The notes beneath the pieces were generated by a model, which was given only the letters and a program-made list of their open reading frames with translations, ran no database searches and was not told the DNA's origin. Of a DNA stretch of 64,000 nucleotides, positions 7,692 to 16,379 are shown one piece after another. Position numbers and translations under genes: made by a program. Every line of letters starts with the position of its first letter. Within the stretch, counting starts at the first letter, position 1. This DNA is from an uncultured Oscillospiraceae bacterium (GTDB taxonomy: Bacteria; Bacillota; Clostridia; Oscillospirales; Ruminococcaceae): contig CAKSEY010000012.1 of the NCBI GenBank assembly GCA_934448295.1, positions 1 to 64,000 on the forward strand, given 5' to 3'.

Positions 7692-8273
7692 ATGCCGCCA
7701 AAGGCGAAATACACCCGCCAGGAAATAATCAGCATAGCGCTTGATCTGGTCGCGGAACAAGGAATTAACGCACTCAACGCCCGCAGTCTGGGCGCAGCGC
7801 TGGGAACCTCGACCCGACCGGTATTCACGGCGTTCACAAGTATGGGCGAGCTTCTGGCTGAGATCAGGACAGCCGCGATGGAGCGCTTTAACGCCTACGT
7901 CAATACGGACGTGATACAGCCGCCGTTCAAGAATGTCGGAATGAAAATGATACGATTCGCCGCAGAGCAGCCAAAGCTGTTCCAGCTTCTGTACATGAGC
8001 GAAAACGAGAACACCCGGGGATTTGACGGTGTATTCCGCGAGCTTGGCGAGAACAGCGGAAAATGCATTGAATACATAATGCGCGACTACGATATGAGCC
8101 GTGAGGACGCGATGAAGATCTTCCGCAGCCTGTGGCTGTACACCTTTGGGATCGGCGTGATGACAGCCTCGAAAATATGCAGGTTTGACGAGAACGAGAT
8201 ATCGGATATGCTGTCGCAGCAGTTCCGCGCGGTTATCGGGCTGATAAAATCGCAGTCCGGCGCAGCCTCATAA
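7692..8273 (+). CDS. TetR/AcrR-family transcriptional regulator
   Basis: A 193-aa protein with an N-terminal TetR helix-turn-helix: YTRQEIISIALDLVAEQGIN, then LNARSLGAALGTSTRPVFTAF, with the usual Phe/Tyr after the recognition helix. The rest is the helical ligand and dimerisation domain. AAAGGAGG precedes the ATG. It is followed by its own terminator and converges on a membrane-protein gene, so the regulated target is not obvious; the palindrome at its own start suggests at least autoregulation. The ligand is unknown. Confidence 0.85.
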   Translation: MPPKAKYTRQEIISIALDLVAEQGINALNARSLGAALGTSTRPVFTAFTSMGELLAEIRTAAMERFNAYVNTDVIQPPFKNVGMKMIRFAAEQPKLFQLLYMSENENTRGFDGVFRELGENSGKCIEYIMRDYDMSREDAMKIFRSLWLYTFGIGVMTASKICRFDENEISDMLSQQFRAVIGLIKSQSGAAS

Positions 8274-8280
8274 AACAGAA

Positions 8281-8305
8281 AAAGGAAGAGGCTGACTCTT
8301 CCTTT
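8281..8305 (+). terminator. Terminator after the TetR gene
   Basis: AAAGGAAGAG-GCTGA-CTCTTCCTTT, a 10-bp stem with a 5-nt loop running directly into a T tract. Confidence 0.85.
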
Positions 8306-8350
8306 TTTATTATCCATATCGCTAACTTTCGCTGAACACACTGCGGAAAA

Positions 8351-9028
8351 TCAAGCCGTAAGGAGCTTATCCAGCGGCTTTCTGACCAGGCGGTCGAAGA
8401 ACTTCACAATAAACCCGGTGCACACCGCCGCGATTATCGTGCCCTCGCGGGTGCCATCTATCCTGAACTCAAAGAAGCACATGGACAGGATCACCGCAAG
8501 AACTACGCAGGAAATATCGAAAATCACCTTTATCGTGCCGAATTCCTTATGTACCGTGTCAGAGATTGCTTTCACGAAGGCCTCGCCGGAATTCATCACA
8601 ACGTTTGCGATAACCGACAGCGCAATGCCGAATGCGAGTACTATCGTTCCGATAATCACGCAGGCGAGCTTCAGCGGGTAGGCTTCCGGTTCAAGGGACG
8701 AGAACAGCCACATGCCGAAATCGGTAAACCACCCGAACAGGAACGACAGCGGTATCTGGATAAGCTGAATCCACTGGAATTTCTTGCGCAGAATGAGGAT
8801 CTGCCCGGCTATCAGCACGCAGTTCCAGATTATCAGCCAGTTACCGAGGGAAAGCTGCGTGAATTTAAGGCTCATGACGTTTCCGGTCGATGATATCGGT
8901 GAAACTCCCAGCCCGGCTTTTTTGGTGATCGCAACGCCGAGCGCTGAAATAAACAGACTGATAACGAACAGCGCATAGCGCTTGAACAGCTCTTTTACAG
9001 GAATCAATGGTTTTCTTTCGTCTTTCAT
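8351..9028 (-). CDS. YczE/YitT-like integral membrane protein
   Basis: A 225-aa protein with five to six predicted membrane segments. The segment GVAITKKAGLGVSPISSTGNV is typical of the YczE/YyaS group of membrane proteins, related to YitT. The C-terminus is short and cytoplasmic (FFDRLVRKPLDKLL). Its biochemical role is not established. It is the last gene before a convergent TetR gene and lies 24 bp after the glycosylase stop on the opposite side, so it may have its own promoter or be read with the cluster starting at murA. Confidence 0.65.
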   Translation of the reverse strand: MKDERKPLIPVKELFKRYALFVISLFISALGVAITKKAGLGVSPISSTGNVMSLKFTQLSLGNWLIIWNCVLIAGQILILRKKFQWIQLIQIPLSFLFGWFTDFGMWLFSSLEPEAYPLKLACVIIGTIVLAFGIALSVIANVVMNSGEAFVKAISDTVHKEFGTIKVIFDISCVVLAVILSMCFFEFRIDGTREGTIIAAVCTGFIVKFFDRLVRKPLDKLLTA

Positions 9029-9052
9029 TAATGTCGCTTCTTTCTTTTGTCA

Positions 9053-9547
9053 TTAAAGGTATTTTGCTATCTGTCTGTATTTTTCAAGCATTTCTGCTTC
9101 TGATATCGTTCTGTTCGCCGGGCTGGTGGAGGGCAGGCAGACCGCCGGCATACACTCCGGGAAAAACCTCTCGTAGAGCGCCTGCGCCTTTTTCCCGGTG
9201 GTGAACACCGCCCGGATATCCGCCGCCCGGAATATAATTTCCAGCCGGTTCGGGACTGCGTTCCTTATGCTGCTGTCCGAGGCTCCGTCTATGCTGCACT
9301 CCGCGAGGACGTCCCAGAGGGCTATGCCATGCGAAACGCACAGCTCCCGCCTGCCCGGAATATCCTGAGGAACAGGCTCGCCGAGCACCTGCGACAGCAT
9401 TTTCCAGAATCTGTTCTGCGGGTGCATATAATAAAACCCCCGCTCTCTTGATTTGGGCGAGGGTATCGTTCCGAGTACAAGTACCCGGGAATTTTCATCG
9501 TATACCGGCGGAAACTCATGTTCCACGCGGTTCAGCTCAGAACTCAT
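9053..9547 (-). CDS. Uracil/hypoxanthine-DNA glycosylase family (Mug-like)
   Basis: A 164-aa protein of the uracil-DNA-glycosylase superfamily, resembling DNA-deoxyinosine glycosylases. Motif 1 is VLVLGTIPSPKSRERGFYY, followed by HPQNRFWKML. The C-terminal motif is LPSTSPANR, corresponding to the substrate loop. It removes deaminated bases in base excision repair. The ATG at 9547 is preferred over a TTG two codons earlier; either way it overlaps the preceding Dabb gene by about 11 nt, implying coupled translation. Confidence 0.8.
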   Translation of the reverse strand: MSSELNRVEHEFPPVYDENSRVLVLGTIPSPKSRERGFYYMHPQNRFWKMLSQVLGEPVPQDIPGRRELCVSHGIALWDVLAECSIDGASDSSIRNAVPNRLEIIFRAADIRAVFTTGKKAQALYERFFPECMPAVCLPSTSPANRTISEAEMLEKYRQIAKYL

Positions 9548-9824
9548 AGTCAACGCTGTGCGAAGCAGTCCTTATGGACTTGCAGAATGCCGATACCTCA
9601 ACGTGCAGCGGATTCGTGGAGTACGCCCGGAGCGCCTCCAGGCTGTCGAACTCGCTGACCAGGACCGCGTCAAAGCTGCGGTCAGAGGGATTCATATTTA
9701 TGCCTACCTCCATGGCGCGTATCTCGGGAATTTTATCCCTGAGCGCCAGCAGACGGTCACGGAAAAGCAGCATATTTTCCTGCTCGCCTTCCCTGAATTT
9801 CCACATCACTATATGCTTTATCAT
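9537..9824 (-). CDS. Dabb (stress-responsive A/B barrel) family protein
   Basis: A 95-aa single-domain protein. MIKHIVMWKF at the N-terminus and the later HVEVSAFCKSIRTASHSVDYEF match the dimeric alpha+beta barrel (Dabb) family, with a conserved HIVMWK start and a closing V-x-D strand. Members are small dimeric proteins of mostly unknown activity. It lies between walJ and the DNA glycosylase in a tight minus-strand cluster. Confidence 0.8.
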   Translation of the reverse strand: MIKHIVMWKFREGEQENMLLFRDRLLALRDKIPEIRAMEVGINMNPSDRSFDAVLVSEFDSLEALRAYSTNPLHVEVSAFCKSIRTASHSVDYEF

Positions 9825-9834
9825 GATTTCTCCT

Positions 9835-10632
9835 TCAAACGGCTATGTACCTTCCCTGGGTCATGACCGGAGCGATCTCCAGAATGTAGTCCCTGTCCCG
9901 GATAATTCCGCGGCTCCTGAGGTAGTCCGCGGCGCACTTCTCCGCCGTTGCAGGGGTGTTGTTCTCGCGGCTGAGATGACCGAGAATCAGCTTTGTCGCG
10001 CCGCTCTCTATCAGCCTTCCGCAGAACTCCGCCGCCGCGTTGTTGGACAAATGACCCTTATCTCCGGCTATCCTGCGCTTTAGATCCGCAGGGTAGTTCA
10101 GATTTTTTGCAAGCATTGCTGGGTCGTAGTTGCTTTCCAGCAGCAGAGCCTCGCAGCCAAGCAGATTCTTCTCGACCTCCGCAGTTACTTTGCCCAGGTC
10201 GGTGCAAACCGCCATTTTCTTTCCGTTGTAGTTCACGGTGAACCCGAGACTTTCCGGCGTGTCGTGCGGCGTATGGAACGCCTTTACCTCGAAATCCGCG
10301 CTCTGGTACACGTCGTGCACGATATCGTATATCCGCACCTCCTCCGGAATTGTCTCCCTGACCTCCGTGCGGAGCTGAGCGATAGTACCGGGGCTTGCGA
10401 AAAGAGGTATCTTTGTGTGCTTTGTGAACTGGAGCAGTCCCTTTATGTGGTCGATGTGCTCATGCGTGATAAACAGCGCCTCAATGCCGCTTAGCGGAGT
10501 TTCGATGAGATCAAGCGAATTCTTCAGCGACCGGAAGCTGCACCCCGCGTCTATCAGTATCCCGTGTCCCCGGGTGCCGATGAATGTCGCGTTGCCGCTG
10601 CTGGAGCTGCAAATTGGAAATATCCGCGCCAT
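9835..10632 (-). CDS. walJ: WalJ/YycJ-like metallo-beta-lactamase-fold hydrolase
   Basis: A 265-aa MBL-fold protein. The metal-binding signature is FITHEHIDHIKGL (HxHxDH); additional ligands are the His in HTPHDTPESLGF, the Asp in VCTDLGKV and the His in LILGHLSRENN. The opening SSSSGNATFI is characteristic of the WalJ/YycJ group. These proteins are linked to cell-wall and DNA metabolism, but their reaction is not settled. The gene overlaps the end of murA by ATGA. Elsewhere this family usually sits near walRK, which is not seen here, so the symbol is by similarity. Confidence 0.8.
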   Translation of the reverse strand: MARIFPICSSSSGNATFIGTRGHGILIDAGCSFRSLKNSLDLIETPLSGIEALFITHEHIDHIKGLLQFTKHTKIPLFASPGTIAQLRTEVRETIPEEVRIYDIVHDVYQSADFEVKAFHTPHDTPESLGFTVNYNGKKMAVCTDLGKVTAEVEKNLLGCEALLLESNYDPAMLAKNLNYPADLKRRIAGDKGHLSNNAAAEFCGRLIESGATKLILGHLSRENNTPATAEKCAADYLRSRGIIRDRDYILEIAPVMTQGRYIAV

Positions 10633-11930
10633 CAGAGCGCCTGCTTCAGCGCCTTTTCCTCTGCGGTGGGGTCAGGCTCGTCGATTTTCTGGATATCCGC
10701 GCCAAGGCTGCGGAGCTTTATCTCCATGTTCTCGTAGCCGCGCTCCACATGGAAAATGTCGTAGATCTCCGTAACTCCCTCGGCGCCGAGAGCCGCAACG
10801 ATAAGCGCCGCGCCCGCGCGAAGGTCAGTCGCCTTGACCGGGGCGCCCTTTAAGCGCTCAACGCCCTCGATAACGGCAACCCTGCCCTCGACCGAGATAT
10901 TCGCGCCCATTCTGCGCAGCTCGTCAACATAGCGGAAGCGGTTGTCGAAAATGCTCTCAGTTACCATGCTTGCGCCCTTTGCGCAGGTGAGCACAGCCGC
11001 CATCTGGGGCTGCATATCCGTGGGGAATCCGGGGTGCGGGTTGGTCTTTACGCTGGTGCCGAAATACTCCGGGCCGCCGATGACCCTTACCGCGTCGTCA
11101 AACTGCTCCACCTGTACGCCTATCTTCACAAGCTTCTGCGTGATCGGCTCCAGGTGCTTCGGGATAACATTCTTTATAAGAATATCGCTCCGGGAGGAGG
11201 CGGCGATGGTCATGAACGTTCCCGCCTCTATCTGGTCGGGGATAACGCTGTATGTTGTGCCGTGGAGGTACTTTACGCCGCGTATCTTGATAACGTCCGT
11301 GCCCGCGCCGAGGATATCCGCGCCCATGCTGTTGAGGCAGTTGGCGAGATCGACCACATGCGGCTCCTTGGCGGCGTTCTCAATTATTGTCAGACCGTCC
11401 GCCTTTACCGCCGCCATGACAGCGTTGATGGTAGCGCCAACGGTGTTCTTGTCAAAGAATATCTGCGTTCCGACCAGCTTATCTGCGCGGAGGTTCACCA
11501 TTCCGCCGTCTATCTCGCACTCAGCGCCCAGCGCCGCAAAGCACTTGAGGTGCTGGTCAATGGGTCTGTCGCCGAGGTTGCAGCCGCCCGGCATTGAAAC
11601 GTGCGCGCTGTGGAATCTCCCCAACAGCGTGCCGAGGAAATATGTGGTGGCGCGCATCAGCTTCGCCTTTTCATAGGGCACCGGGATATTGCGGAGCGGA
11701 CGCGTATCTATCTCCACGGTGGTCTTGTTGAGCATACGGATATTCGCGCCCATCTCGGACATGATCTGGAGCGTGATGGTAACGTCGCTTATGTTCGGTA
11801 TATTTTCTATAATGCAGGGCTCGTCTGAAAGAATCGTGCAGGGGAGTATCGCTGCGACTGCATTTTTTGCACCGCTGATGCTGACCTCACCGCTGAGCTT
11901 CTTTCCGCCTCTGATAACGTACTTTTCCAA
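10632..11930 (-). CDS. murA: UDP-N-acetylglucosamine 1-carboxyvinyltransferase
   Basis: A 432-aa EPSP-synthase-fold enzyme for the first committed step of peptidoglycan synthesis, transferring enolpyruvate from PEP to UDP-GlcNAc. Key residues visible are K22-N23 in SGAKNAV and the PEP/fosfomycin-binding cysteine C117 in SMPGGCNLGDRPID. Because Cys is present, fosfomycin sensitivity is expected at this target. Translation starts at TTG (11930), preceded by a run of seven G's that serves as the ribosome binding site; no ATG is available in frame nearby. walJ is coupled by a one-base overlap of stop and start. Confidence 0.96.
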   Translation of the reverse strand: MEKYVIRGGKKLSGEVSISGAKNAVAAILPCTILSDEPCIIENIPNISDVTITLQIMSEMGANIRMLNKTTVEIDTRPLRNIPVPYEKAKLMRATTYFLGTLLGRFHSAHVSMPGGCNLGDRPIDQHLKCFAALGAECEIDGGMVNLRADKLVGTQIFFDKNTVGATINAVMAAVKADGLTIIENAAKEPHVVDLANCLNSMGADILGAGTDVIKIRGVKYLHGTTYSVIPDQIEAGTFMTIAASSRSDILIKNVIPKHLEPITQKLVKIGVQVEQFDDAVRVIGGPEYFGTSVKTNPHPGFPTDMQPQMAAVLTCAKGASMVTESIFDNRFRYVDELRRMGANISVEGRVAVIEGVERLKGAPVKATDLRAGAALIVAALGAEGVTEIYDIFHVERGYENMEIKLRSLGADIQKIDEPDPTAEEKALKQAL

Positions 11931-12340
11931 AACTGCACTTCCCCCCCGTCCCCGCGTGCGGGAACAGATTAATTCTATATTATATACTGGTCAGGGCGAC
12001 CGGTGTTCTCAATTATGTATTTGTAAATAAACGGTAAACGGGCATAGTTCACCCGCACCTATACACAATATTATATCACATACTTCGTTAAATTTAAAGC
12101 ATATTTTGAAAATTTGACCTCGGAAAATTTCATTTTGGCAGATTGAACAATTTTTTTTAGTTATTTTTACGATTTTAGTACCTTTAGCAGACGTTCTGTA
12201 TAACAGTATTATTGTCATTTCCCGAAAAAGTAGTCAGCTAACAGTCCAAAAACCGCATATTTCCGGGCAAAATCAGGCAATTTCAGTAACGGTTTCTGGT
12301 TTTTCAGCGTGATAGTCAGAAAATGAATATATTTTTTGTA
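11931..12340. other. Gene-free stretch upstream of murA
   Basis: The murA side holds the G-run ribosome binding site, a small hairpin (CCCGC/GCGGG near 11951-11962) and a TATAAT near 11978, but no convincing -35 was found. From about 12050 to 12340 the sequence is AT-rich with no coding signal; a 69-codon open frame there looks accidental. Confidence 0.5.
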
Positions 12341-12352
12341 CATAATTACATA

Positions 12353-12381
12353 TTGATAAATTCTACCCGATGTATTATAAT
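12353..12381 (+). promoter_or_regulatory. Promoter of the sorted surface protein
   Basis: TTGATA (12353-12358), 17 nt, perfect TATAAT (12376-12381); start predicted near 12388. Confidence 0.8.
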
Positions 12382-12387
12382 AATTGT

Positions 12388-12487
12388 GTACATTAGGAAC
12401 GCGCTGCTTCCCCGCAGAATGTTCCTGAAAGCGGCTTTACGCCGCATAAACACAGACATTCGTCTGACCACAGGAGGAATTTAAATC
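12388..12487 (+). promoter_or_regulatory. Hairpin-rich 5' leader of the surface protein
   Basis: Three consecutive stems occupy the 100-nt leader: AGGAAC/GTTCCT, GCGGC-TTTA-CGCCGC and CAGAC-ATTC-GTCTG. AGGAGG follows. Leaders like this often stabilise abundant mRNAs; that role is inferred. Confidence 0.5.
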
Positions 12488-13261
12488 ATGAAAATCAGAA
12501 ACATCGTTTCCGCAGCAGCAGCTTGCGCAGTTGCAGCCGCTGCACTCGTAATGCCCACCTCTGCTGAGGAGAGCTACGTTGCAGGTCTTACCTGGCAGTC
12601 TTCCAGCTATATGTTCCGTAACACCATAGCTCAGTCCTCTCTCCTTTACTGGGACAACGATCTCGGCGAAGCTGCTGAGCTCGAGGGCGCTACCTACACC
12701 GACGCACAGATCACCGGCGACGGCGAGTACACCGTTACCCTGGACGGCGTTAAGGACGGCGGCTGGAATATGCTGAAGCTCGAGTCCAACATCGACCTCG
12801 ACACAACACCCGTTCAGTTCGAGATCACCTCTGTTGAGCTCAACGGCGCTGCTGTTGACTTCGACAAGGACGCTGCAGTTATGAGCGAAGACGCTGCTAC
12901 CGCAAGCGACGATTATTCCGACTGGGAGTTCAGCATCAAGAACACCGCAAGGATCCAGCTCATCAACGTATACGACAATGTTGCAGCTATCCCGAACGAT
13001 TCCTATGAGTCCATCAAGGTTACATTCACCGTAACAGGTCTTGGCGGCGGCGACGCGGCTGACGACACCGCAGCAGAGCCCACCGCAGAGGCTCCCGCTG
13101 CTGACGACACCGCAGCGGCTACCGTTGACGCTGAGGCTCCCGCAGCTACCACCGACAACGGCAAGGGCTCTCCTGACACCGGCGTTGAGGGCATCGCAGC
13201 AGTTGCTGGCCTGGCTCTGATCGCTGGCGGCGCAGTTGTAGTTTCCAGAAAGAGAAAGTAA
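12488..13261 (+). CDS. Secreted, sortase-anchored surface protein
   Basis: A 257-aa exported protein. Residues 1-26 form a signal peptide (MKIRN, then an Ala-rich core, cleavage probably after PTSA). The middle is an acidic beta-rich domain with no recognised family. An Ala/Asp/Pro/Thr-rich linker (about 185-222) leads to the C-terminal sorting signal: SPDTG, a hydrophobic stretch (GIAAVAGLALIAGGAVVV) and SRKRK. SPDTG is an LPXTG-type variant common in Clostridia. Strong codon bias, a near-consensus promoter and a structured leader suggest one of the most abundant surface proteins. It is monocistronic. The function of the exposed domain is unknown. Confidence 0.8.
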   Translation: MKIRNIVSAAAACAVAAAALVMPTSAEESYVAGLTWQSSSYMFRNTIAQSSLLYWDNDLGEAAELEGATYTDAQITGDGEYTVTLDGVKDGGWNMLKLESNIDLDTTPVQFEITSVELNGAAVDFDKDAAVMSEDAATASDDYSDWEFSIKNTARIQLINVYDNVAAIPNDSYESIKVTFTVTGLGGGDAADDTAAEPTAEAPAADDTAAATVDAEAPAATTDNGKGSPDTGVEGIAAVAGLALIAGGAVVVSRKRK

Positions 13262-13283
13262 TTTCTCCTGACTAGTCAGAATT

Positions 13284-13313
13284 ATCCCCCTCCTGAAATA
13301 TCGGGAGGGGGAT
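13284..13313. terminator. Bidirectional terminator, surface protein and spoIIID
   Basis: ATCCCCCTCC pairs with GGAGGGGGAT, followed by TTATTAT. It lies between convergent genes. Confidence 0.85.
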
Positions 13314-13316
13314 TTA

Positions 13317-13625
13317 TTATATTTTCTGCCGTATTTTCCTGCGGGAGAGCTCGGCGTATTTCTTTTTTGTTGCCTGACCTCCGCGGATATGGCGCTCCTG
13401 CTTGTTCCTGTCCAGCACCGCCTTGACCTCGTCGTGCAGCTTCGGGTTCACCTGCGCCAGCTTCACCGTGATGTCCTGATGAACCGTGCTTTTGCTTATC
13501 CCGAACTGCTTTGCAGCCGCGCGGACTGTCGCGTTGTTTTCCACTATGTAATGTCCGAGTATGACACATCTTTCCTGATCGTTTTCCCCTAGTTTATCTC
13601 TCTTCACCTCAGATAACACCCCCAT
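13317..13625 (-). CDS. spoIIID: Sporulation transcriptional regulator SpoIIID
   Basis: A 102-aa DNA-binding protein that tunes SigE- and SigK-dependent mother-cell genes. The core ERCVILGHYIVENNATVRAA, FGISKSTVHQD and the basic tail HIRGGQATKKKY closely match Bacillus SpoIIID (helix-turn-helix plus C-terminal basic helix). The N-terminus is about nine residues longer than the Bacillus protein, and no good ribosome binding site precedes the ATG at 13625; a GTG start further in is possible. A GC-rich inverted repeat (about 13651-13676) lies in the upstream region. Confidence 0.93.
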   Translation of the reverse strand: MGVLSEVKRDKLGENDQERCVILGHYIVENNATVRAAAKQFGISKSTVHQDITVKLAQVNPKLHDEVKAVLDRNKQERHIRGGQATKKKYAELSRRKIRQKI

Positions 13626-13756
13626 GGATAGTTCTGATTTTACTCTCCCCTGCCCGCAGGGCGTCCGCGGGCGTTTCCTTTTTCACAGTTTATGAGCGCC
13701 CGGGCTGTTTTATGTGCTTTTCCGGCAGGATCACCCCGCTTATTTTGATTAACCAC

Positions 13757-13785
13757 TTGATTTTTTGGCGAAATAATGGTACAAT
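13757..13785 (+). promoter_or_regulatory. Promoter of the esterase operon
   Basis: TTGATT (13757-13762), 17 nt, TACAAT (13780-13785), about 65 bp before the esterase start. Confidence 0.7.
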
Positions 13786-13851
13786 ATTAAAGTAAAGATT
13801 CCCGAACATTTTTGTGTTCACGAACATAAGTCCTGAAATGAGGAGCTAGTT

Positions 13852-14661
13852 ATGACCATCAAGACTTTCAATATTAATTCTGACAAGTCCGCGTTCGTCA
13901 AGGCTTATCTGCCAGACGCAGTGGCGGGACTTCCTTACTGCGAAAAGCGCCCCTCCGTGCTAATTTTCCCGGGCGGAGGCTACGAGTACTGCTCTGACCG
14001 CGAGGGAGAGCCCATCGCGCTCCAGTACCTTGCAATGGGCTACGCGGCTTTCGTTGTCACCTATGCCTGCAACGTGAGATTCCCCGAGCCGCTCATGAAC
14101 GCGGCGTACATATTCTACAAGATAAGAATGCGCGCTGAAGAATTCAGCATTGACCCGCAGAAAATGGCTGTCCTCGGCTGCTCCGCCGGAGGACATCTCG
14201 CAGGCTGCCTCGCCACCATGTGGAGCGACGTACTGCTGACCAAGACCATCGGCTGCGAGCCGGAGGATCTTCGTCCGAATGCCGCGATACTCTGCTACCC
14301 CGTGATAAGCGGCGTGACCGCTCCGCACGAGGGCAGCTTCAAGGTGCTCCTCGGCGAAAACGCCGCACGCTCCGACCTGAGCAGGCTTTCGCTCGAGAAC
14401 CGCGTAACTCCCAAGACCCCGCCCATGTTCATCTGGGCTACCGCGAACGACGACTGCGTTTCCGCGCACAATTCGCTGGTAATGGCGAAGGCATGCGTTT
14501 CCAACAAGGTTCCAGTAGAACTGCACCTGTTTGACGAGGGTCCGCACGGACTTTCCACCTGCGACAAGTCCACCGGTTGGAACGAGGCGTTCTTCCTTGA
14601 CAACGTGCGCCGCTGGATCCCCATGTCCGGGGAATTCCTCGCGAAGTACATGAACGTATGA
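13852..14661 (+). CDS. Alpha/beta-hydrolase, acetyl-esterase/lipase type
   Basis: A 269-aa cytoplasmic hydrolase with no signal peptide. The oxyanion-hole motif is FPGGGYEYC, the nucleophile elbow is GCSAGGH, the acid is probably Asp in ANDDCVSAHN and the catalytic His is in GPHGLS. This arrangement fits the acetyl-esterase (Aes/BD-FAE-like) group that deacetylates sugars or xylan fragments. GAGGAG precedes the ATG. It overlaps the next gene by ATGA. The carbohydrate substrate is inferred, not shown. Confidence 0.85.
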   Translation: MTIKTFNINSDKSAFVKAYLPDAVAGLPYCEKRPSVLIFPGGGYEYCSDREGEPIALQYLAMGYAAFVVTYACNVRFPEPLMNAAYIFYKIRMRAEEFSIDPQKMAVLGCSAGGHLAGCLATMWSDVLLTKTIGCEPEDLRPNAAILCYPVISGVTAPHEGSFKVLLGENAARSDLSRLSLENRVTPKTPPMFIWATANDDCVSAHNSLVMAKACVSNKVPVELHLFDEGPHGLSTCDKSTGWNEAFFLDNVRRWIPMSGEFLAKYMNV

Positions 14662-14984
14662 TCCCGGACAAGTTGAAATACACCCGCGGAGAAAAAGCCG
14701 CCGAGATAACCGGAGTTGCCGCTCTCGCAGCGTTCACGGCGGTCATGATAACGCTAATGGCGCTGAACGTTACAGGCGGCGGGAACATCATCCTACTTGT
14801 AGTAATGCTGATGATCTACGGGATATTCTCCGTATGCGCGGTCTATCCGCAGTGGACAAACGTCCTGAAAAAGCCGGAATCCGCTTCAGACCGGGACTTC
14901 CATAAGGTAAGGCGCGGCTGTATCATTGCAAAGCTGACGCTTGTTTCAGCGGTTTTCCTGCTTTCAATGCCGATTTTCGGCTGA
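14658..14984 (+). CDS. Small membrane protein of unknown function
   Basis: A 108-aa protein with three predicted membrane helices (about 16-36, 43-62, 88-107) and a conserved-looking charged loop between helices 2 and 3 (KPESASDRDFHKVRRG). It is translationally coupled to the esterase by ATGA. No family is recognised. A role as a partner of the esterase is suggested only by position. Confidence 0.6.
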   Translation: MIPDKLKYTRGEKAAEITGVAALAAFTAVMITLMALNVTGGGNIILLVVMLMIYGIFSVCAVYPQWTNVLKKPESASDRDFHKVRRGCIIAKLTLVSAVFLLSMPIFG

Positions 14985-15047
14985 GCTCCCACAGAAATTA
15001 TACAGGCGGCAAGTTTGCCCCTGCCAAATAAAGAAAGGACAAAAGAA

Positions 15048-16313
15048 ATGAAAAAACCATTCGTTACCAAGGAACAGATCGAGGAAATCACCAAGACCTA
15101 CCCCACACCGTTCCACATCTACGATGAAAAGGGCATACGCGAGACCGCGCGCGCCCTCAACAAGGCGTTCTCCTGGAATAAGGGCTTCAAGGAGTATTTC
15201 GCGGTAAAGGCTACCCCGAATCCGTTCATAATGAACATCCTGAGAAGCGAGGGCTGCGGCTTCGACTGCTCCAGCTACAACGAGCTTCTGCTCAGCGGGC
15301 AGGTAGGCGCAGAGGGTCACGAGATCATGTTCAGCTCCAATGCTACTCCTGACGAGGACTTCAGGCTTGCATACAAAATGGGCGCGCTGATAAACCTCGA
15401 TGATTTCACGCACATCGACATTCTCGACAAGCTCACCGGGATACCGGAGACGATCTCCTGCCGCTACAATCCCGGCGGAGAGTTCAAGACCGACGGAAGC
15501 CCCAACGTAATGGACACCCCGAAGGACGCCAAGTACGGCTTCACACACGATCAGCTTATCGAGGGCTACCGCATACTCAAGGAAAAGGGCGCGAAAACAT
15601 TCGGAATGCACGCGTTCCTTGCGAGCAACACGCTCACTAACGACTACTACCCCACCCTGGCTGGAATACTGTTCCGCACAGCCGTTGAGATAAAGGAAAA
15701 GACCGGCGTTGAGCTGAGCTTCATCAACCTTTCCGGCGGCGTAGGGATTCCCTACCGCCCCGACCAGCCCGCAAACGACATCGCGGTAATCGGCGAAAAG
15801 GTTCACGAGAAGTTCGATGAGATCCTTGTTCCGGCTGGTCTTGGTAACATCAGGCTCTGCACGGAGCTCGGCAGATTCATGCTGGCTCCGAACGGAATGC
15901 TCATCGCAAAGGCTATCCGCGAGAAGCACATCTACAAGGAGTACATCGGTCTGGACGCGTGCGCGGCTAACCTCATGCGCCCGGCTATCTACGGCGCTTA
16001 CCACCACATCACCGTGCTCGGCAAGGAAAACGAGCCATGCGACTACAAGTACGACGTTACCGGCGGTCTGTGCGAGAACTGCGATAAGTTCGCAGTGGAC
16101 AGAATGCTCCCGAAGATAGAGATGGGCGACTATATCGCTATCCATGACGCAGGCGCGCACGGCTTCTCAATGGGCTACAACTACAACGGAAAGCTCCGCA
16201 GCGCCGAGCTTCTGCTGAGGGAGGACGGCTCCGTGAAGCTCATAAGAAGAGCCGAAACTGCCGCCGACTATTTCGCGACATTCGACTTCGCAAATTTCAA
16301 CTACGACCTGTAA
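15048..16313 (+). CDS. lysA: Diaminopimelate decarboxylase family, PLP fold III
   Basis: A 421-aa PLP-dependent decarboxylase. The cofactor lysine lies in EYFAVKATPNP, the glycine-rich phosphate site in NLSGGVGIPY and the C-terminal barrel motif in GGLCENCDKF, matching the GGxCES.D substrate-binding site of DapDC. The likely reaction is meso-diaminopimelate to L-lysine. It differs from standard LysA at the usual HIGSQ strand (here HAFLASN), so it belongs to a divergent branch and another substrate is conceivable. Start at 15048 is chosen by AAAGGA upstream. It ends at a strong terminator. Confidence 0.8.
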   Translation: MKKPFVTKEQIEEITKTYPTPFHIYDEKGIRETARALNKAFSWNKGFKEYFAVKATPNPFIMNILRSEGCGFDCSSYNELLLSGQVGAEGHEIMFSSNATPDEDFRLAYKMGALINLDDFTHIDILDKLTGIPETISCRYNPGGEFKTDGSPNVMDTPKDAKYGFTHDQLIEGYRILKEKGAKTFGMHAFLASNTLTNDYYPTLAGILFRTAVEIKEKTGVELSFINLSGGVGIPYRPDQPANDIAVIGEKVHEKFDEILVPAGLGNIRLCTELGRFMLAPNGMLIAKAIREKHIYKEYIGLDACAANLMRPAIYGAYHHITVLGKENEPCDYKYDVTGGLCENCDKFAVDRMLPKIEMGDYIAIHDAGAHGFSMGYNYNGKLRSAELLLREDGSVKLIRRAETAADYFATFDFANFNYDL

Positions 16314-16330
16314 TCCTGTTGAAAAAATTG

Positions 16331-16358
16331 CCGCCGTGCGGGAAAAACTGCACGGCGG
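16331..16358 (+). terminator. Terminator after lysA
   Basis: CCGCCGTGC and GCACGGCGG form a perfect 9-bp stem with a 10-nt loop, followed by TACTATTAT. Confidence 0.75.
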
Positions 16359-16379
16359 TACTATTATGAGGTACCTTTA

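Noticed and set aside
12009..12218. 69-codon frame in the AT-rich gap upstream of murA
   Set aside because: No ribosome binding site, composition equal to the surrounding non-coding DNA, no family resemblance.
13651..13682. Plus-strand terminator upstream of the esterase
   Set aside because: The GC-rich inverted repeat has a T-rich tail, but no plus-strand gene precedes it closely; it lies in the spoIIID upstream region and its role is unclear.
14964..16160. 398-codon frame antisense to lysA
   Set aside because: Shadow of the lysA coding sequence; no binding site or domain.
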